Below are positions 12,411-24,200 of a stretch of DNA of 64,000 nt, piece by piece. The notes under the pieces were generated by a model. That model did no database searches. It had not been told where the DNA came from and saw only the letters and a list, made by a program, of their open reading frames with translations. Origin of the DNA: Cryptomeria japonica (lineage: Eukaryota > Streptophyta > Pinopsida > Cupressales > Cupressaceae); assembly GCF_030272615.1 (NCBI RefSeq), contig NC_081410.1:571287152-571351151 (forward strand), read 5' to 3'. How positions within the stretch are numbered: position 1 is the first letter of the stretch; each line of letters opens with the position of its first letter. Made by a program: the position numbers and the translations under genes.

Positions 12411-12808
12411 GTGATGAAAAGACTTAGGAAAATTGTGATGAAAGGACTTAAGAAATTTGTGATGAAAGGATTTAAGAATTTTGAGGATGAAAAGACTTGA
12501 GAAATTTGTGATGAAAGGATTTGAGAAATTTCAGGATGAAAAGACTTGAGAAATTTGTGATGAAAGGACTTGAGAAATTTGTGATGAAAGGATTTAAGAA
12601 ATTTGAGGATGAAAGAATTTAAGAAATTTGAGGATGATAAGACTTGAGAAATTTGTGATGAAAGGATTTGAGAAATTTCAGGATGAAAAGACTTGAAAAA
12701 TTTGTGATGAAAGGATTTAAGAAATTTGAGATGAAAGGACTTGAGAAATTTGTGATGAAAGGATTTAAGAAAATGGAGGATGAAAGGATTTAAGAAATTT
12801 GAGGATGA
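12411..12808. repeat. 24-bp minisatellite in the element leader
   Basis: About 16-17 head-to-tail copies of a unit close to GTGATGAAAGGATTTAAGAA plus ATTT, with variants of 22-25 bp (GAGGATG and CAGGATG starts, GACTTGAG centres). It lies immediately upstream of the gag start on the element's coding strand, inside what should be the 5' leader. Confidence 0.92.
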
Positions 12809-13960
12809 TTGATGAAGAAGCTATGGTAGTGATGGTTTAGAAGAAACTTGATAACTAGGTTGTCTTTGACATGAATATGACTTAATGGAGGATCGATTTG
12901 AATGGCAAGTTGTATGAAGGGATATGACCACCTTGATTTGGATGATAACAGGTGTTTCAAAGGACAAACTTGAATGTTGACGTAGAGGATAAACTCTTAG
13001 CTTCTCTCTTGGGCTTATGAAAAATGGGATGGACAGAGCTTTGATGCAATTTTGGACTTTGTGTGTGTAATGGCTTGGACAATTGTTTGTGTCTTGACAA
13101 ATGTTTTTGCAAAGTGTTTGGGGATAGTGATGTGTTTTTAGTCTACTCTTGGCAAGTATGTATCAAACAAAGCAAACACAATGATCAAATCCATATTATC
13201 TCAAAGACACTCATGCTCATTTACAACATTCTTAAGGCTAGCAAGGACAATAGTCATTGGATCCCAATTGGTTTCCCAGCTACACTTACCCAGAGCAGAC
13301 ACTTAGATGCTTGACCCCACTGGCTCCCCTCCATGGCACTCACTTTTCAGGGCAGCCAAGCATCAATTCCCATGAAAACTCCTCATGGCAAACTTTGTGT
13401 CTCTACTAAGGGCCATAAAAATATGGGCCGCTTTGGAAGTCCGACCTCTTGCACCAATGACTAGAAGGTTTTTGGCCACTATGAACAAGGTGTTTAGTAA
13501 GTCTTCCCGTTAGGAGCTACCCTTCAAAGTTGCGCAAGCACAATTGAGGCCTATAGCCCAACGAAGCACCAAGAACTTAGTAGTCACGCAAGTGTGATTG
13601 AGATCTCTAGGATCCTACTAAGCACCCAATGTGAGAGTGAACTCTCATATAGCCCCAACCATTAACCCTTTCGTAGTCAATGGCCTATTTATTATAGTGA
13701 GTTGGGAACCCCAAGTCTGGGTGTACTCACTTGAGTCGTTCCCCTCTTACCTTCTCAAAGATCGTCTAAGGGTAAACACGCAATCAAACAAGAAAAGGTT
13801 GGAGGGTCTGGATTTCTGATCATCTAGTAAGACGAGAGTATACTTTTCTACCTTTATGCTTTTATTAAAGACACATAAGACAATGATTTATTCCATTTTA
13901 ATTAATATCTAGGTGCCTAATTTAAATAAATGCACAATATTTGGTTGAATCAGCTAGGCA
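12809..13960 (-). other. 5' leader of the Tat-type element, no gene seen
   Basis: About 1.1 kb without a supported coding frame. A copy of a block starting GGATTTCTGATCATCTAG near 13811 belongs to the family of repeats listed at 14690-15060. Short frames here (13063-13314, 13631-13819) show no similarity to known proteins. Confidence 0.5.
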
Positions 13961-14126
13961 ACCTGCAAAACCACTTGATTAGTAGTTTGAAAAATGGAGT
14001 CTTCAAAAAGCGTCCTACAAAACAACTTGATTAGTAATTTGAAAAATGGAGTCTTCAACAAGCATCCTGCAAAACAGCTTGATTAGTAGTTTGGAAAAAT
14101 AGTCCTCAACAAGCGTCCTGCAAAAA
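13961..14126. repeat. 52-bp tandem repeat, three copies plus a partial
   Basis: Units start with CCTGCAAAAC or TCCTACAAAAC, contain CTTGATTAGTAGTTTG and end with GTCTTCAACAAGCG. Starts fall near 13962, 14014, 14066 and 14117. They lie within the leader of the minus-strand gypsy element. Confidence 0.88.
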
Positions 14127-14689
14127 ATAACAAAATGACAAAAATATTAATTTTTTTTATTTTTTGGGAATGAATAGAAAAACATGAATAAAAACTTTTT
14201 TACTAATGACAAATGTGGATTTGAAGAAATCTTTGATGGCTAAATGGGGTTTGACTAGGTTTTTGCCACTTTCCAAGGGATAGGCAAGCGAAAAATGGGG
14301 ATTTTGGAGGAGAGATGAAGGAATGGGAAAATTTGTCCAAGAGGGACAAAGAAGCAAAAGTTGGAGATGGATAATATGAGAAAAATTTGGAGGTGATTGG
14401 ATAAAAGGGGAAGGAGTTATGAAAAACCCTAAAAATAGAGAAATACGAGATTTTGGGCTTCAAAAAGTGGATTTTTGGGATAAGGCCTCCAAGGAAGGAA
14501 ATGTGGAAAATGGTAATGTGGAGAATCTAGTGAAGTTTGGAGGAAAATGGAGTCGAGATAAAAATAAGATATGGCAAAAAAATAGAATTTTTTTTTTTTT
14601 TTTTTAAACCTTAGATTTAACAAAGCAGACAGAAACCCTAGATTTTACAGAGCAGATACCCTAAATTTAACATAATAAAAAAAAAATGT
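14127..14689 (-). other. Leader sequence, no gene seen
   Basis: A-rich/G-rich segment with overlapping short frames on both strands and a T homopolymer near 14587-14605. No protein family is recognised and the frames are attributed to composition. Confidence 0.45.
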
Positions 14690-15060
14690 CAAAGGTCCGG
14701 ATTTCTAATTGTCTAGATAGACAAGAGCATAATCTCCTACATTCACACTTTCCTGCGGTCAGACAGATTATATTTAAACAGAGCAGATAACAGGAAATGA
14801 AAAAAAAAGAAATGCAAACTACAGTTAGCGCCTAAAAATTTTAGACAGATTAACAGAGTAGACAGTAGCACTAAACAGATAGAAAAGTGTCAAAAGTCCA
14901 GATTTCTGATTGTCTAGATAGACAAGAGCATACTCTCCTATTTTCACACTTTCCTGCGGTCAGAGCATATAGTCGCGCTAAACAGAATAGAAAAATGAAA
15001 GGCCTGGATTTCTAATTGTCTATATAGACAAGAGCATACTCTCCTATTTTCACACAGATT
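14690..15060. repeat. Interspersed ~110-bp repeat units in the leader
   Basis: Three units near 14687, 14888 and 14998 share TTCTAATTGTCTAGATAGAC (or a close variant) followed by AAGAGCATACTCTCCTA; two of them continue with ACTTTCCTGCGGTCAGA. A fourth, diverged unit lies near 13806. Each contains the small inverted repeat TTGTCTAGATAGACAA. The AACAGAGCAGATAACA motif recurs between units. Confidence 0.82.
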
Positions 15061-15263
15061 ATAATTAAACAGAGTAGATAACATAGCAAATAACAGATCG
15101 GATAACAGGAATTCAAATTCCCAAAAAAATGCTCTCGCTAATCGTAGACCTATCATGCTGAAACTGAAACAGAAACAAAAAAAAAGAATAGAAACAAAAA
15201 CGAAATAGAAATAGAAAAGAAGTTGCGCAGAAATACAGAGCCACTATTCTGGAACCTGCAAGA
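15061..15263 (-). other. Start of the element leader, no PBS found
   Basis: A-rich on the plus strand (AAACAGAAACAAAAA runs). On the element strand the sequence joining the X-left flank reads CTTTTCTTGCAGGTTCC, which resembles a 3' splice site. No tRNA-complementary primer-binding site is visible where one would be expected. Confidence 0.4.
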
Positions 15264-15813
15264 AAAGATCATATTCTTTGCAACATCATATTACAAGATT
15301 ACAAGAGCACATAGTCTTCTTTCACATTACAATGCCATCATGAATATTGAAGAGGGGAAAACAGATTTGAAGGTCAAATGATCAAAACATAACGAAATAA
15401 ACATGCAGAATGCTAAAATATCATTAAAAGACCATTTAACCTTGCTATTTTACCTTCTCCTTCGGATTGAGCTTGATGAAGTGAAGGCACCCCTTGATAA
15501 TGCTCCACTTGATGTGCTCCTTTGATTGCTGGATGTGGATGGCTCTCTAATGTTGTGCACAAATGGAATGGATTTGAAAAATGATAAGGATGAGATGATC
15601 AAGTTGCCAAGATGATTTCCTGGGCTCAAAAGGGCAGCATAAACTTACTGGATTTCAAGATGTTTTAGAATGAACAGATGAAGCCCTATTTTATAGGAAG
15701 AGGAGACGAAAATGGATGGCTAGGATGAATTTGAGATGAAGGGCTAAGATTTACTTGTGAGCTCACACAAGGTCCAAGAGAGGGTGTGGAGACTAGGAAA
15801 TATGCCTTAAAGG
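15264..15813. repeat. Copy 2 of the 550-bp duplicated block (X-left plus LTR start)
   Basis: Matches 5863-5996 and 7184-7596 once the nested solo LTR is ignored. Positions 15264-15347 are the left end of repeat X with the AATAT target site, and 15348 starts the LTR. At 15388-15402 the single GAAAT is the empty site for the solo LTR seen in copy 1. After 15813 only this copy continues into the rest of the LTR. Confidence 0.85.
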
Positions 15814-16468
15814 CATTTCGTATCTCCACACTCCACAAGATGCATTGGAGGAATTAAAAATTCTCTAAAAAAGGATATCATGGGGATTGGAGGAATAAAA
15901 AGGAATTAAAAATTCCTTGGGAGAGGGGATGCCTAGAGGAATGTGTGATTTCGAAAATCTTACATTCACCTAGGAAAAGAGCATTTAAAGCTAGTGGCTA
16001 GATGAAAAGGACAAAGAGTTGACTTTGTGGCTAATCATGATGATTAACCATTAATGACTCATTAGGAGTGGGATTAGAGGAAATATTAGGTGGGATTAAT
16101 ATTTGTGGGAGAATTTGACTAGGAGAGAGAATGAGTGGAGGGAATAAAAAATTAGAAGAATAATGTTAAGTGAGTTTAGGGAGTTTCTAGAAGAATTTAT
16201 TAGGTTAATGATGAATTAAGAAGATGATTTGTAGGAATCATGTAGGTTAACTAATTAATTGAAATTAATTAGCTAAGAGGAAGATTTGTAGGATTTGATT
16301 TTTTAGAAGAATAAAGAAAGGGATTGATTTATTAAAATAATAAATCATATGCTATAGTGACAATATTAATTATATTTAATTAATATTGAGAGGAATTTGA
16401 ATTAACATAATTAATTAATTATGTGAGGAATTAAAAATAATTAAAATAATTATTTTTAAGTGTCTACA
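15348..16468 (-). mobile_element. 1121-bp LTR inserted in repeat X, TSD AATAT/AATAC
   Basis: On the plus strand it starts TGAAGAGG and ends TGTCTACA, so on the minus strand it begins TGTAGACAC, the same style as the LTR starts near 40945 and 44123. The flanks are AATAT (15343-15347) and AATAC (16469-16473), one mismatch. Copy A near 166 keeps the uninterrupted X sequence with AATAC. The minus-strand 3' half of this LTR equals the truncated LTR at 5946-7596, so it is the LTR family of the neighbouring Tat-type element. Both sides are X sequence, so structurally it is now a solo LTR or a rearranged 5' LTR. Confidence 0.82.
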
Positions 16469-19357
16469 AATACAATATCATTTCAATTACATATTAATCA
16501 ACTCCATAGATCATCTGCATAATGTAGAACAATATGATCTAAATACATGAACACTACATGGAATGAAGAACATCCCAATAGAAGAAGGCAATAAACCACC
16601 TGACCATGTGGAACCAAATAGGAACCACCCCCCGTGCTAGGAGATGACATGAGGTTCCAACTCACGCTCAAGACCTAGGCTGACACCTAACAACCAAGGG
16701 ACTCAACATGATATGGGTGAACTCACAATACTGGTTCCCACTTTTTGACCAGCTTTGACACTTATATGAATATTTTGAAAAAAACCTTCACTTTCCGACA
16801 CCTATAACTTTTAAACCGTTAAGAATTTGAAGATGATATAAACTAGTGATTTTTTACATCTTATTTGCAGATTCTAAATATATTTTTTTCAAATTTGTTT
16901 TAATAAATTTTTATTGATTTTTCCATCTCCCTCAAAAAGTAAATTTTTACAGCAAACAACATTTTTTAAGAGTGATGTGTATCCCGAAACGCATAATTTT
17001 TTTTCTATAAATGATAAATACTTAATTCTTTTGAATTTTGGTTTGTAACATCAATACCTAGGGCATGCAGTTGGTTTGATAGTGATATGTTGAATATTGT
17101 TCATTTTATTAAGTTTTGAAGTTCGACTAATTATAATTTAGATATAGGTGTACATTTGAACACATAACTTGTTCTATATATATCAAAATTGAATTTTATT
17201 TTTTTGGTTAGAAAGAAAACATCAATACCTAGGGCATAGATATTTTTCATATTTTTTTTGAATTAGTTTACTATTTTTCCCAATGCATTGAACAAAGAAG
17301 TTCATGTTCGGTGAAAAACCTACATTCATAAGAAATAAAATTAAATTATATTAATGAAATTAAATATATTAAAAGTTATACTATTTGGAAAGCTTATAAT
17401 AAGGACTAAATACTTAAAAAAAAAAAAACTTTTAAATGAATTAATTTGACCCCCCAAAAGCTAATGTAAAATTGGTTTTTTATCAGCATTTGATAGAGGC
17501 AAAGGAGACTCTATTGCAAGTATGATTTAGAAGTAGAGAGGTTCTATCCAAGAAATTTTGATCTAAGAGCCTTTGATTTAACTCTCTTCAATTAATTAAT
17601 TAAAATGGGACCTCTTAAAGCTTAAATCATTATATTTTTTTAAAAATGTATGATTTCAGCAAAAATCAGGACATACCAAAAAGTGGGAACCAGCTTTGTG
17701 AGTTCACCCATATCCACAAAGACAACATCAAGAATCAAAGATCAAATCACAACACATGGCTAAACCATAAATCAATAAACTTCTAGAGGCATGAGCAGAA
17801 ACCAAGACATACGGATAATGGACAAATGTAGGGAAGAGTGTCATCACAACCTATCCTCATGTGGAATCCTCCTCAGCCTCGGAGCCAAACAAGAGAAGTT
17901 GGTTTTCCCAATTCTAGATCCCAAAACCTCCTCCCTAGGATTCATTGGGGCATAAACTAAATTTCATTATCCTGATTAAGTGAATCCCATTTACCCAAAC
18001 CCAATAATTAATTATTACAGTGATCACTTGTAATTAATCATTTACTCTTCATGTGGTGTCGTAGGTCCAGATCCCCTCCTAGAGATTTATTGCTCATCTA
18101 CACATGCAAGAGCCCACTCTCCCAACCATGGACCACAAACTTAGGGTAAAATGTAAATCAATATAAAATCATAATGACATAAAGAAGCTTCCAAATGACA
18201 TAAAAATATTCACAACATCATTGAGCTCATACCGAACATAGCAAGGTACACATGGGCATATACATGGAAGAGCCTTCACCAAAACAATGCATAAAAATCA
18301 AAATAGGCAAAGAATAAACATGAATCAAAGATCATTCAAAATCCATTTCTAATCCTCAATAGTAAGGTAATCTACATCCCACTAGAGCTTTAAAAAACCA
18401 TACCTCAACAACAAGGAATTCTCCTTCTTGCAGAAGCAACACACATATATGCAACCTCCTCAATGGTAAGGCACAAAACCTCTTATCAAAGAACAAAAAT
18501 CATTATGCAAGATCATAATGCACCGAAGATAACTTATAGAAGCTCAATAAAATCCAAAAATGCCTCTAGAGAATGCACAAATCCTGGAAAAACACACATA
18601 CAAGCCAAATTGACATTCCCCACACCTTCGAAGAAGATTAGTGCTCCTGGTTGACTGTTTAGCGCCCTTGGAACCCAGATTGGCATTTTTGGTTGATTCC
18701 CTAGTATTCTGGCTTGATTGATTAGCGTTATGGGTTGTTTGAGTAGCGTTTTTGGTAAAAGTGCATAAAACCAAGTAAAACTGACATATGAGGAAGGAGC
18801 ACTTTCCTAGGTCTACACAGAAGCTCAAAATGACCCAAAAGCACTTCCTAGAAGTTTTGGGAGATCTAAAAAACATAAAGGGAACACAAGATTAATGAGT
18901 TACATACTCATAGAAAGAAAATGACATGAAAAACATTCTCCCAAAGTGCTCAGATTGACACCCCGCTTGCACATCAACAAGGGGAGACCTAATAACACTA
19001 CAATAGCTACAAAGAAACATTACTAAGGCTATCCCAAGCCCAAATACATTTTCAGACCTTCACAAATGGTCTTTTGCCAAAAAGACAAATCATAGTGGAA
19101 ACAAATGGAACTCCCGATGACCTAGAGGATACCCAGAACTTATAATTTTTACAAAGCAATAAGGGAGATGCAGAAAGCACAACAAAAAAGAAATATAACT
19201 TCAAATCAAGGATATTATCCCATCTAAATCATAGGAAGATGAAATCATGATAACACACAAAGAGAAGACACAAGAAAAACACCCCCGTTAGTCACATTTT
19301 CAGAATTTTGAAAACAACCAAATGCAAATCTCTTTCCAAAATCTCTTCCCAAAACCA
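16469..19357. repeat. Repeat X, copy B (interrupted)
   Basis: Continues repeat X after the LTR insertion and is homologous to about 164-2045 of copy A. It is split at 16715-17709 by a TIR element. The X sequence resumes at 17714 and the resemblance to copy A ends near 19350. The frame at 18463-18654 is a diverged partner of that at 1167-1400, with no known-protein similarity. Confidence 0.82.
16715..17709. mobile_element. Non-autonomous TIR DNA transposon, 995 bp
   Basis: The ends are inverted repeats of about 33 bp with two mismatches. The left end starts GGGTGAACTCACAA and the right end is its complement, running to GAGTTCACCC. ATAT flanks each side (16711-16714 and 17710-17713). Repeat X copy A near 394 lacks the element and has one ATAT, a real empty site. 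The TSD may be ATAT, or TA with TATGGG-type ends; the sequence cannot separate these. The interior is AT-rich, has no transposase frame, and contains a short internal repeat (CATCAATACCTAGGGCAT near 17050 and 17220). The superfamily is not assignable from what is seen. Confidence 0.92.
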
Positions 19358-21209
19358 AATTTAATTGTTTAGTCAATCCTACTTCCCCAAGAAATCTTTA
19401 AATAATCCCATAATGCAATCTTTGAACTGACACAATGCAAACAAGTTTTCTTTTCGGAAATTAAATGCGAAAGATGAAGAAGCCAACCTAGAAATCACAA
19501 TCCAAACAAAGGTAGATTCAAAGAAGAGAAAATCCAACAATCCACGTAAACCAATCTTTAATCCAGGCTCCCAATCGAATTTAGAATTGAAAATTCAAAT
19601 CGCAATCTACCAAATGGTAACTCGACAGTATTCATAGAAAGATCGATAAATAAAAAAATTAAACTCCAAACTATAGAGAAATTTCGACCAATCAGAAAAT
19701 TCGGTAACATTATATTATACCTACCATGCATGATTTCGAGGTAGATATTATTTAGAAATATTATTTACTTACCCATTCGAAAATAGCCAATCAAATAGAA
19801 AGGTAAGTACACTTTATATTATATTTGATTATCAATAAGATAATAATTGTATAAACCCAAATAAGCAATAAATGATACCCAATAATAATAAAATAAATGA
19901 ATTAAATGGGTGAAGCCATATAAATAGAAATTCTTAATAGAATATAAAATCAAATCGATAATAAACAATAAATAAATACGCCTGCCAATTGCATTTGGTT
20001 GAAAGCCTCTAAAGCCTTTTTAGCAAATCCGTCTTCTGCTTATGTCACACTTATGCATCCTTGAGATCACATTTATTTAAAGCCATATTTCGAACGATTT
20101 ACATGCCTTGGATAGTCTACCACATTTTGTATGCATATCTACCATAGAGAGGATGTGAATTGAGGTTGTGGAATCAGCTTATGTCTACCAATTGATAATG
20201 CCTAAAAGTTTCTAAAGCTTCTAAAGTTGAACTATTCCATTTTATGCTCAGCAAATACTTCATTCCAAGAGACAACATCTATTTTGGTGACTTTTTTATT
20301 TGAATCAATTGATCAAAAAGTTTCAAACCTTCATAGGACACGAGGAGATCACATTTCAACGATGCATTCTGTCAAAAAATTTAACATGCAGTGTGTTTTG
20401 TTCCACATCTCACAAGTATGCTTGCGAGTACAATTATTTTTATGAATTTAAATTTTTTTTCAGTAGTTATTATAATTATTTTTGGTTGTATTTTCAAAAT
20501 TCACAACTCATAACTCATTTACTTTCAGTTTTGAGTTGTGAATTTGTATTTCAAAACTCATAACTCATTTACTTTCATTTTTTATGATTCATAACACATT
20601 GTATTCACTTTTCACCTTTCACGATCTTTTGTTTTAACTTTTCGTAAATCACAACTATTTGTGACTTGTGGTTTTTGATTTCACAATCCATAACCTCTTT
20701 GTGCAATTGAATTTTCAAAATCGACAACTTTTTGCATTTGACTTTTCAAAATTACACAACTAGTTGTGAGTCGTGAATTTTGATATCACAACTCCAAACT
20801 CCTTTTGCATTAAATTTTCACAATTCATAGCACATGACCATATTTATCTTGAATTGTGAAATTGATATTTTTAGAAATGCACTTTTTATAAAAATTTACA
20901 TTTAACTTTATTTAAATTTGTTTACTTCTTCTTACCTCTTTTAAGAGATTTTTTTATAATTTTTGACTGATGAGGAGTTTTGGCTTAAAATTTTCACCAA
21001 GTATCTAAGAGGCTATGATGGGGTAAATAATGTGATTTTAATATTTTTCAAAAATAGATTCATAAAGATGCAAATATTAAAATCCCACAAATGGTGAGGT
21101 GGGTAGTTGTGAAACTTGATCCCATAAATGAAAATGACAAGTGAAATACCAGATTTAATATGAAAGTTTTATTTTTGAGTGTTTAAAAATTGGGGTAAAA
21201 AATTTAAAA
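19358..21209. other. AT-rich intergenic DNA, no gene seen
   Basis: Beyond repeat X there are 1.85 kb with only short, non-conserved frames. 20480-20870 holds the hairpin-forming repeats listed separately. Confidence 0.55.
20480..20870. repeat. Degenerate CACAACTCATAAC repeats with inverted partners
   Basis: The motif TTCACAACTCATAAC and variants recur every 50-80 bp. Some copies are followed by the complementary GAGTTGTGAATTT, so several 12-14-bp stems can form (for example 20497-20509 with 20531-20545). Confidence 0.6.
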
Positions 21210-21289
21210 TAAGAAACATTATTTATTTTTTTGTTCGATAAATATTTTTTTATATATTAAAATTAAAGTTCACTACGTACATTGTCACC

Positions 21290-24200
21290 ATGTTTATAGA
21301 AAAAGGGATTAACCCCCAAAAATAAAGTAGAACAAAAGTTTCAATAAAACTAAGCTCCAAAATGACATTCATAGACAACCAATGCAACACACATAACATT
21401 TCTATTCAGAACTAGTGCTACTAAAAAAGAAAGTCCTAAAACACAACCCTACTTGTTTTTCTTTTTCTTTCTAGGACCATTCACCCAGTAGTCTTCGACT
21501 TCAAACACTAGCTCCTTGCCCTTGTCCTACTTCATCTTCGCGTCCCAATCCCTTCTCCTTTCATTCTTCATTGATCGAATAAACAACATTAGGTCCTCCT
21601 AAGCCTCAAAAGCCTCTTAAGTCCTTGCAACTCTGTTAGTGTCATCTCTCTTGAGCACAAAAGAGTGATATTTTAGATTGAAATGATTAGGCATGAATCT
21701 CTCTCCAAAGGGATGCCACAAGCCCTACCTTATAACCACTCTCCCTAGCAGAGAAACTAGCCCACACAAGGAATACGTAGGAACACATGCCTTGGCTACC
21801 CATTCGACTTTTGACTTCATGCTAAAATAGAGTCCCTAGGCCACTATCATCGAAATTATTTCCATGTTGGTTTTGTATCTGATCTCAAATACCAATAACT
21901 CATTCCCCAACAACCTCTTGATTATTTCTAGGAAGCCTTCCTTATCAAAGAGGAAAATATTACCACCTAGACACTTGTATCTGATACAACCGATAAATAC
22001 CAACTATTGTTTGATGGAATGCAAAGTGAAATTGGCTTCCATCATTACATCCAAAGCACCTTGAATCAAAATCTCTACCAACCTGTCTTTAGTCTCATGC
22101 CACCACTCAAAAGAACAAGTCCTTCCTTAACTCAACAAAAGACATGCTTCAATTTAGAAAGCCCAAAAAAATCAAAGAATTCAGATATGAAATATGTTCC
22201 CAATTCATCCACATAGAAAAACATGTGCCATCCTTCATCCATGCAATAAATAATCACTTGCAATAAAAGCAAACAAGGTGGAAACACAAAAAAAAAGACG
22301 AGCATGTGAGCTCGGCTTTGGAAAAAAAAAAGTTTAAATCATTAACCATCACCTTTCAAAGGCAATCACAACTTATCCACAAGCGAGGCTTAGTCCATCC
22401 AAGCCATGTCAGCCCCTTTATTGTCCCACCAATGAATCACCCGAAAGTCCAACTCACACTCCAAGTTCAACAAAATATTTGCCTCCTCATTGCCTTCACT
22501 CCGAATGTGAGAAATTTTAAAATCTTGGAAGAAGTTAACTTTTTTACAAATAATATTAATGAATTTATTTATACACCAACACTATGAGGACCCTTTAGCA
22601 ATTGCATCTATCACTATCTTGGAGTCTTCTTCTCAATACAATTTTGGGATTTTGAGGTTGCTTTCCAAATCAACTACCAACAATGCAGCTCTCACCTTAG
22701 CCACATTATTTGTTCCATTTGGTAGCCTTTGAGCTCCTTTACAACAAGCATTCCCTCTTTATCCCTAGCAACACAACCTTCTCTTGAGATCCGAGGGTTA
22801 CAACATGAATCACCATCAAAATTCATTTTCATTCAACCTTTCTCTAGTCTCTTACACTTTGACAAATACTTTTCTCCCACCATAGGATTTACCCTACCAG
22901 GCTCATTATTAGGTTACAATTTAAGGAGAGGCCACTAGGATTGAATAATCTTATCTTTCATGTTGGAAGGATACTTCATAAATTATGTTTACCCGTATAC
23001 ATAATCACAACCTCTGAGATAGCCCTTTCTATTCTGTCAAATAGTCTCACCCTTGATTATTCCTTAATCTGGAAAATCCACTTGTTCCTCTCCTTCTAGA
23101 TCTCCAAAATGATAATTGAAGGCACCACTGTCCAAATGATTGAGTATACCGATTTAATAGATTCAACATGCCAACTTTGAAAAATCTCAAGTAGAATACC
23201 AGGAAGCAGCATAAACTAATTTAACTTTTTCTTCAAAAAAATTCAGCAAGATTGCACCACTTCATAGTTCAAAATTAAATGATCTACACCTTCATTTTCT
23301 AATTTACACAAAATATGTCAAAAAGGACCATAAAAACCCAGTTTACTCAATCTTTGCCCTTGTAAGGATACGGATTTTCAATGCCAATCACGTAAAAACA
23401 CCTACCTTGGGTAGACAGTGATTATTCCAGAACAACCTGAGATGTCAAACCTTAATAACACTCACCTCCTCAAGCAAATTGTACCCAATTTTGACCGAGT
23501 AACATCCTAAATTAGAGCCACACCAATTCAATTCATCTTCACCATTAGATAATGTGGGCTATATTCCAAAAAGTACCATCAAGAGCTTCCTTTTGGTGAA
23601 CTGATAATGATAGATCTTAGGAATGTTTTCATTGCCAAACATCCAGTTCATTGACTCTCTTTTTCTCCAAATAATCTTTGACTCTATGACCCCAAGATGC
23701 CTCACTGATTTACCTGAGTTACACCACAACATCTCTTCCTATTAAAGAAAGCAACCCATCTTGATAATCTTTCCAAAAATTCAATTTCTCACCATTTCCC
23801 AACTCCCATGTAATGTGATCTATGATAACCTTATGATAGGAAAGAAGGAAATTCCAAATTGTTGAGCCTTTTGGGGGGTCCTGAATAGAGAGGATGTGTT
23901 CCTTGTCTTGGGAGTCTAATTACTTATGTGACAAAATTTTAACCCATTTTCATCTTGGATTCTAATACATTTGCCAAATCAATTTGGCCCCCATCAGCTC
24001 ATTTAATAGACTCCAATTCCTTAGTCCTGATCCAACTGCAACTTTGAGTTTACAAATCTTGTCACAGGATACAAGTGGGATTTTATCTTATTCATTCTTC
24101 TCATTCTAGAAAAAAATGTGCATACATTGATTTATTACTTGCACCACTTTCTCATGTATTTTTAGACAGATCATAGAATAAATTGGAATGGCAGAGATGA

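Larger units (their letters stand above)
5946..15263 (-). mobile_element. Ty3/gypsy retrotransposon, Tat-type, PR/RT-deleted
   Basis: On the minus strand the order is a long leader (15263 to 12400), gag (12399 to ~10700), a gag-tail/RNase H fusion frame, a second RNase H, integrase (to 8348), a 3' region, and a truncated LTR (7596 to 5946, holding a foreign solo LTR). The RNase H pair followed by integrase with a C-terminal GKFEPNW motif is characteristic of the Tat/Ogre side of Ty3/gypsy. Protease and RT are missing. The LTR expected at the right (15348-16468) is separated from the leader by 84 bp of repeat X flank, so no normal PBS junction exists. The copy is decayed by nonsense changes and one gag frameshift. 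Confidence 0.85.

Noticed and set aside
12411-12808. CRISPR-like array
   Set aside because: Units are contiguous with no unique spacers, in a plant nuclear context; it is a minisatellite.
5863-15813. The 550-bp direct repeats taken as ordinary LTRs of the gypsy element
   Set aside because: They lack TG/CA ends and a common TSD, and half of each block is repeat X flank; the real LTR is 15348-16468.
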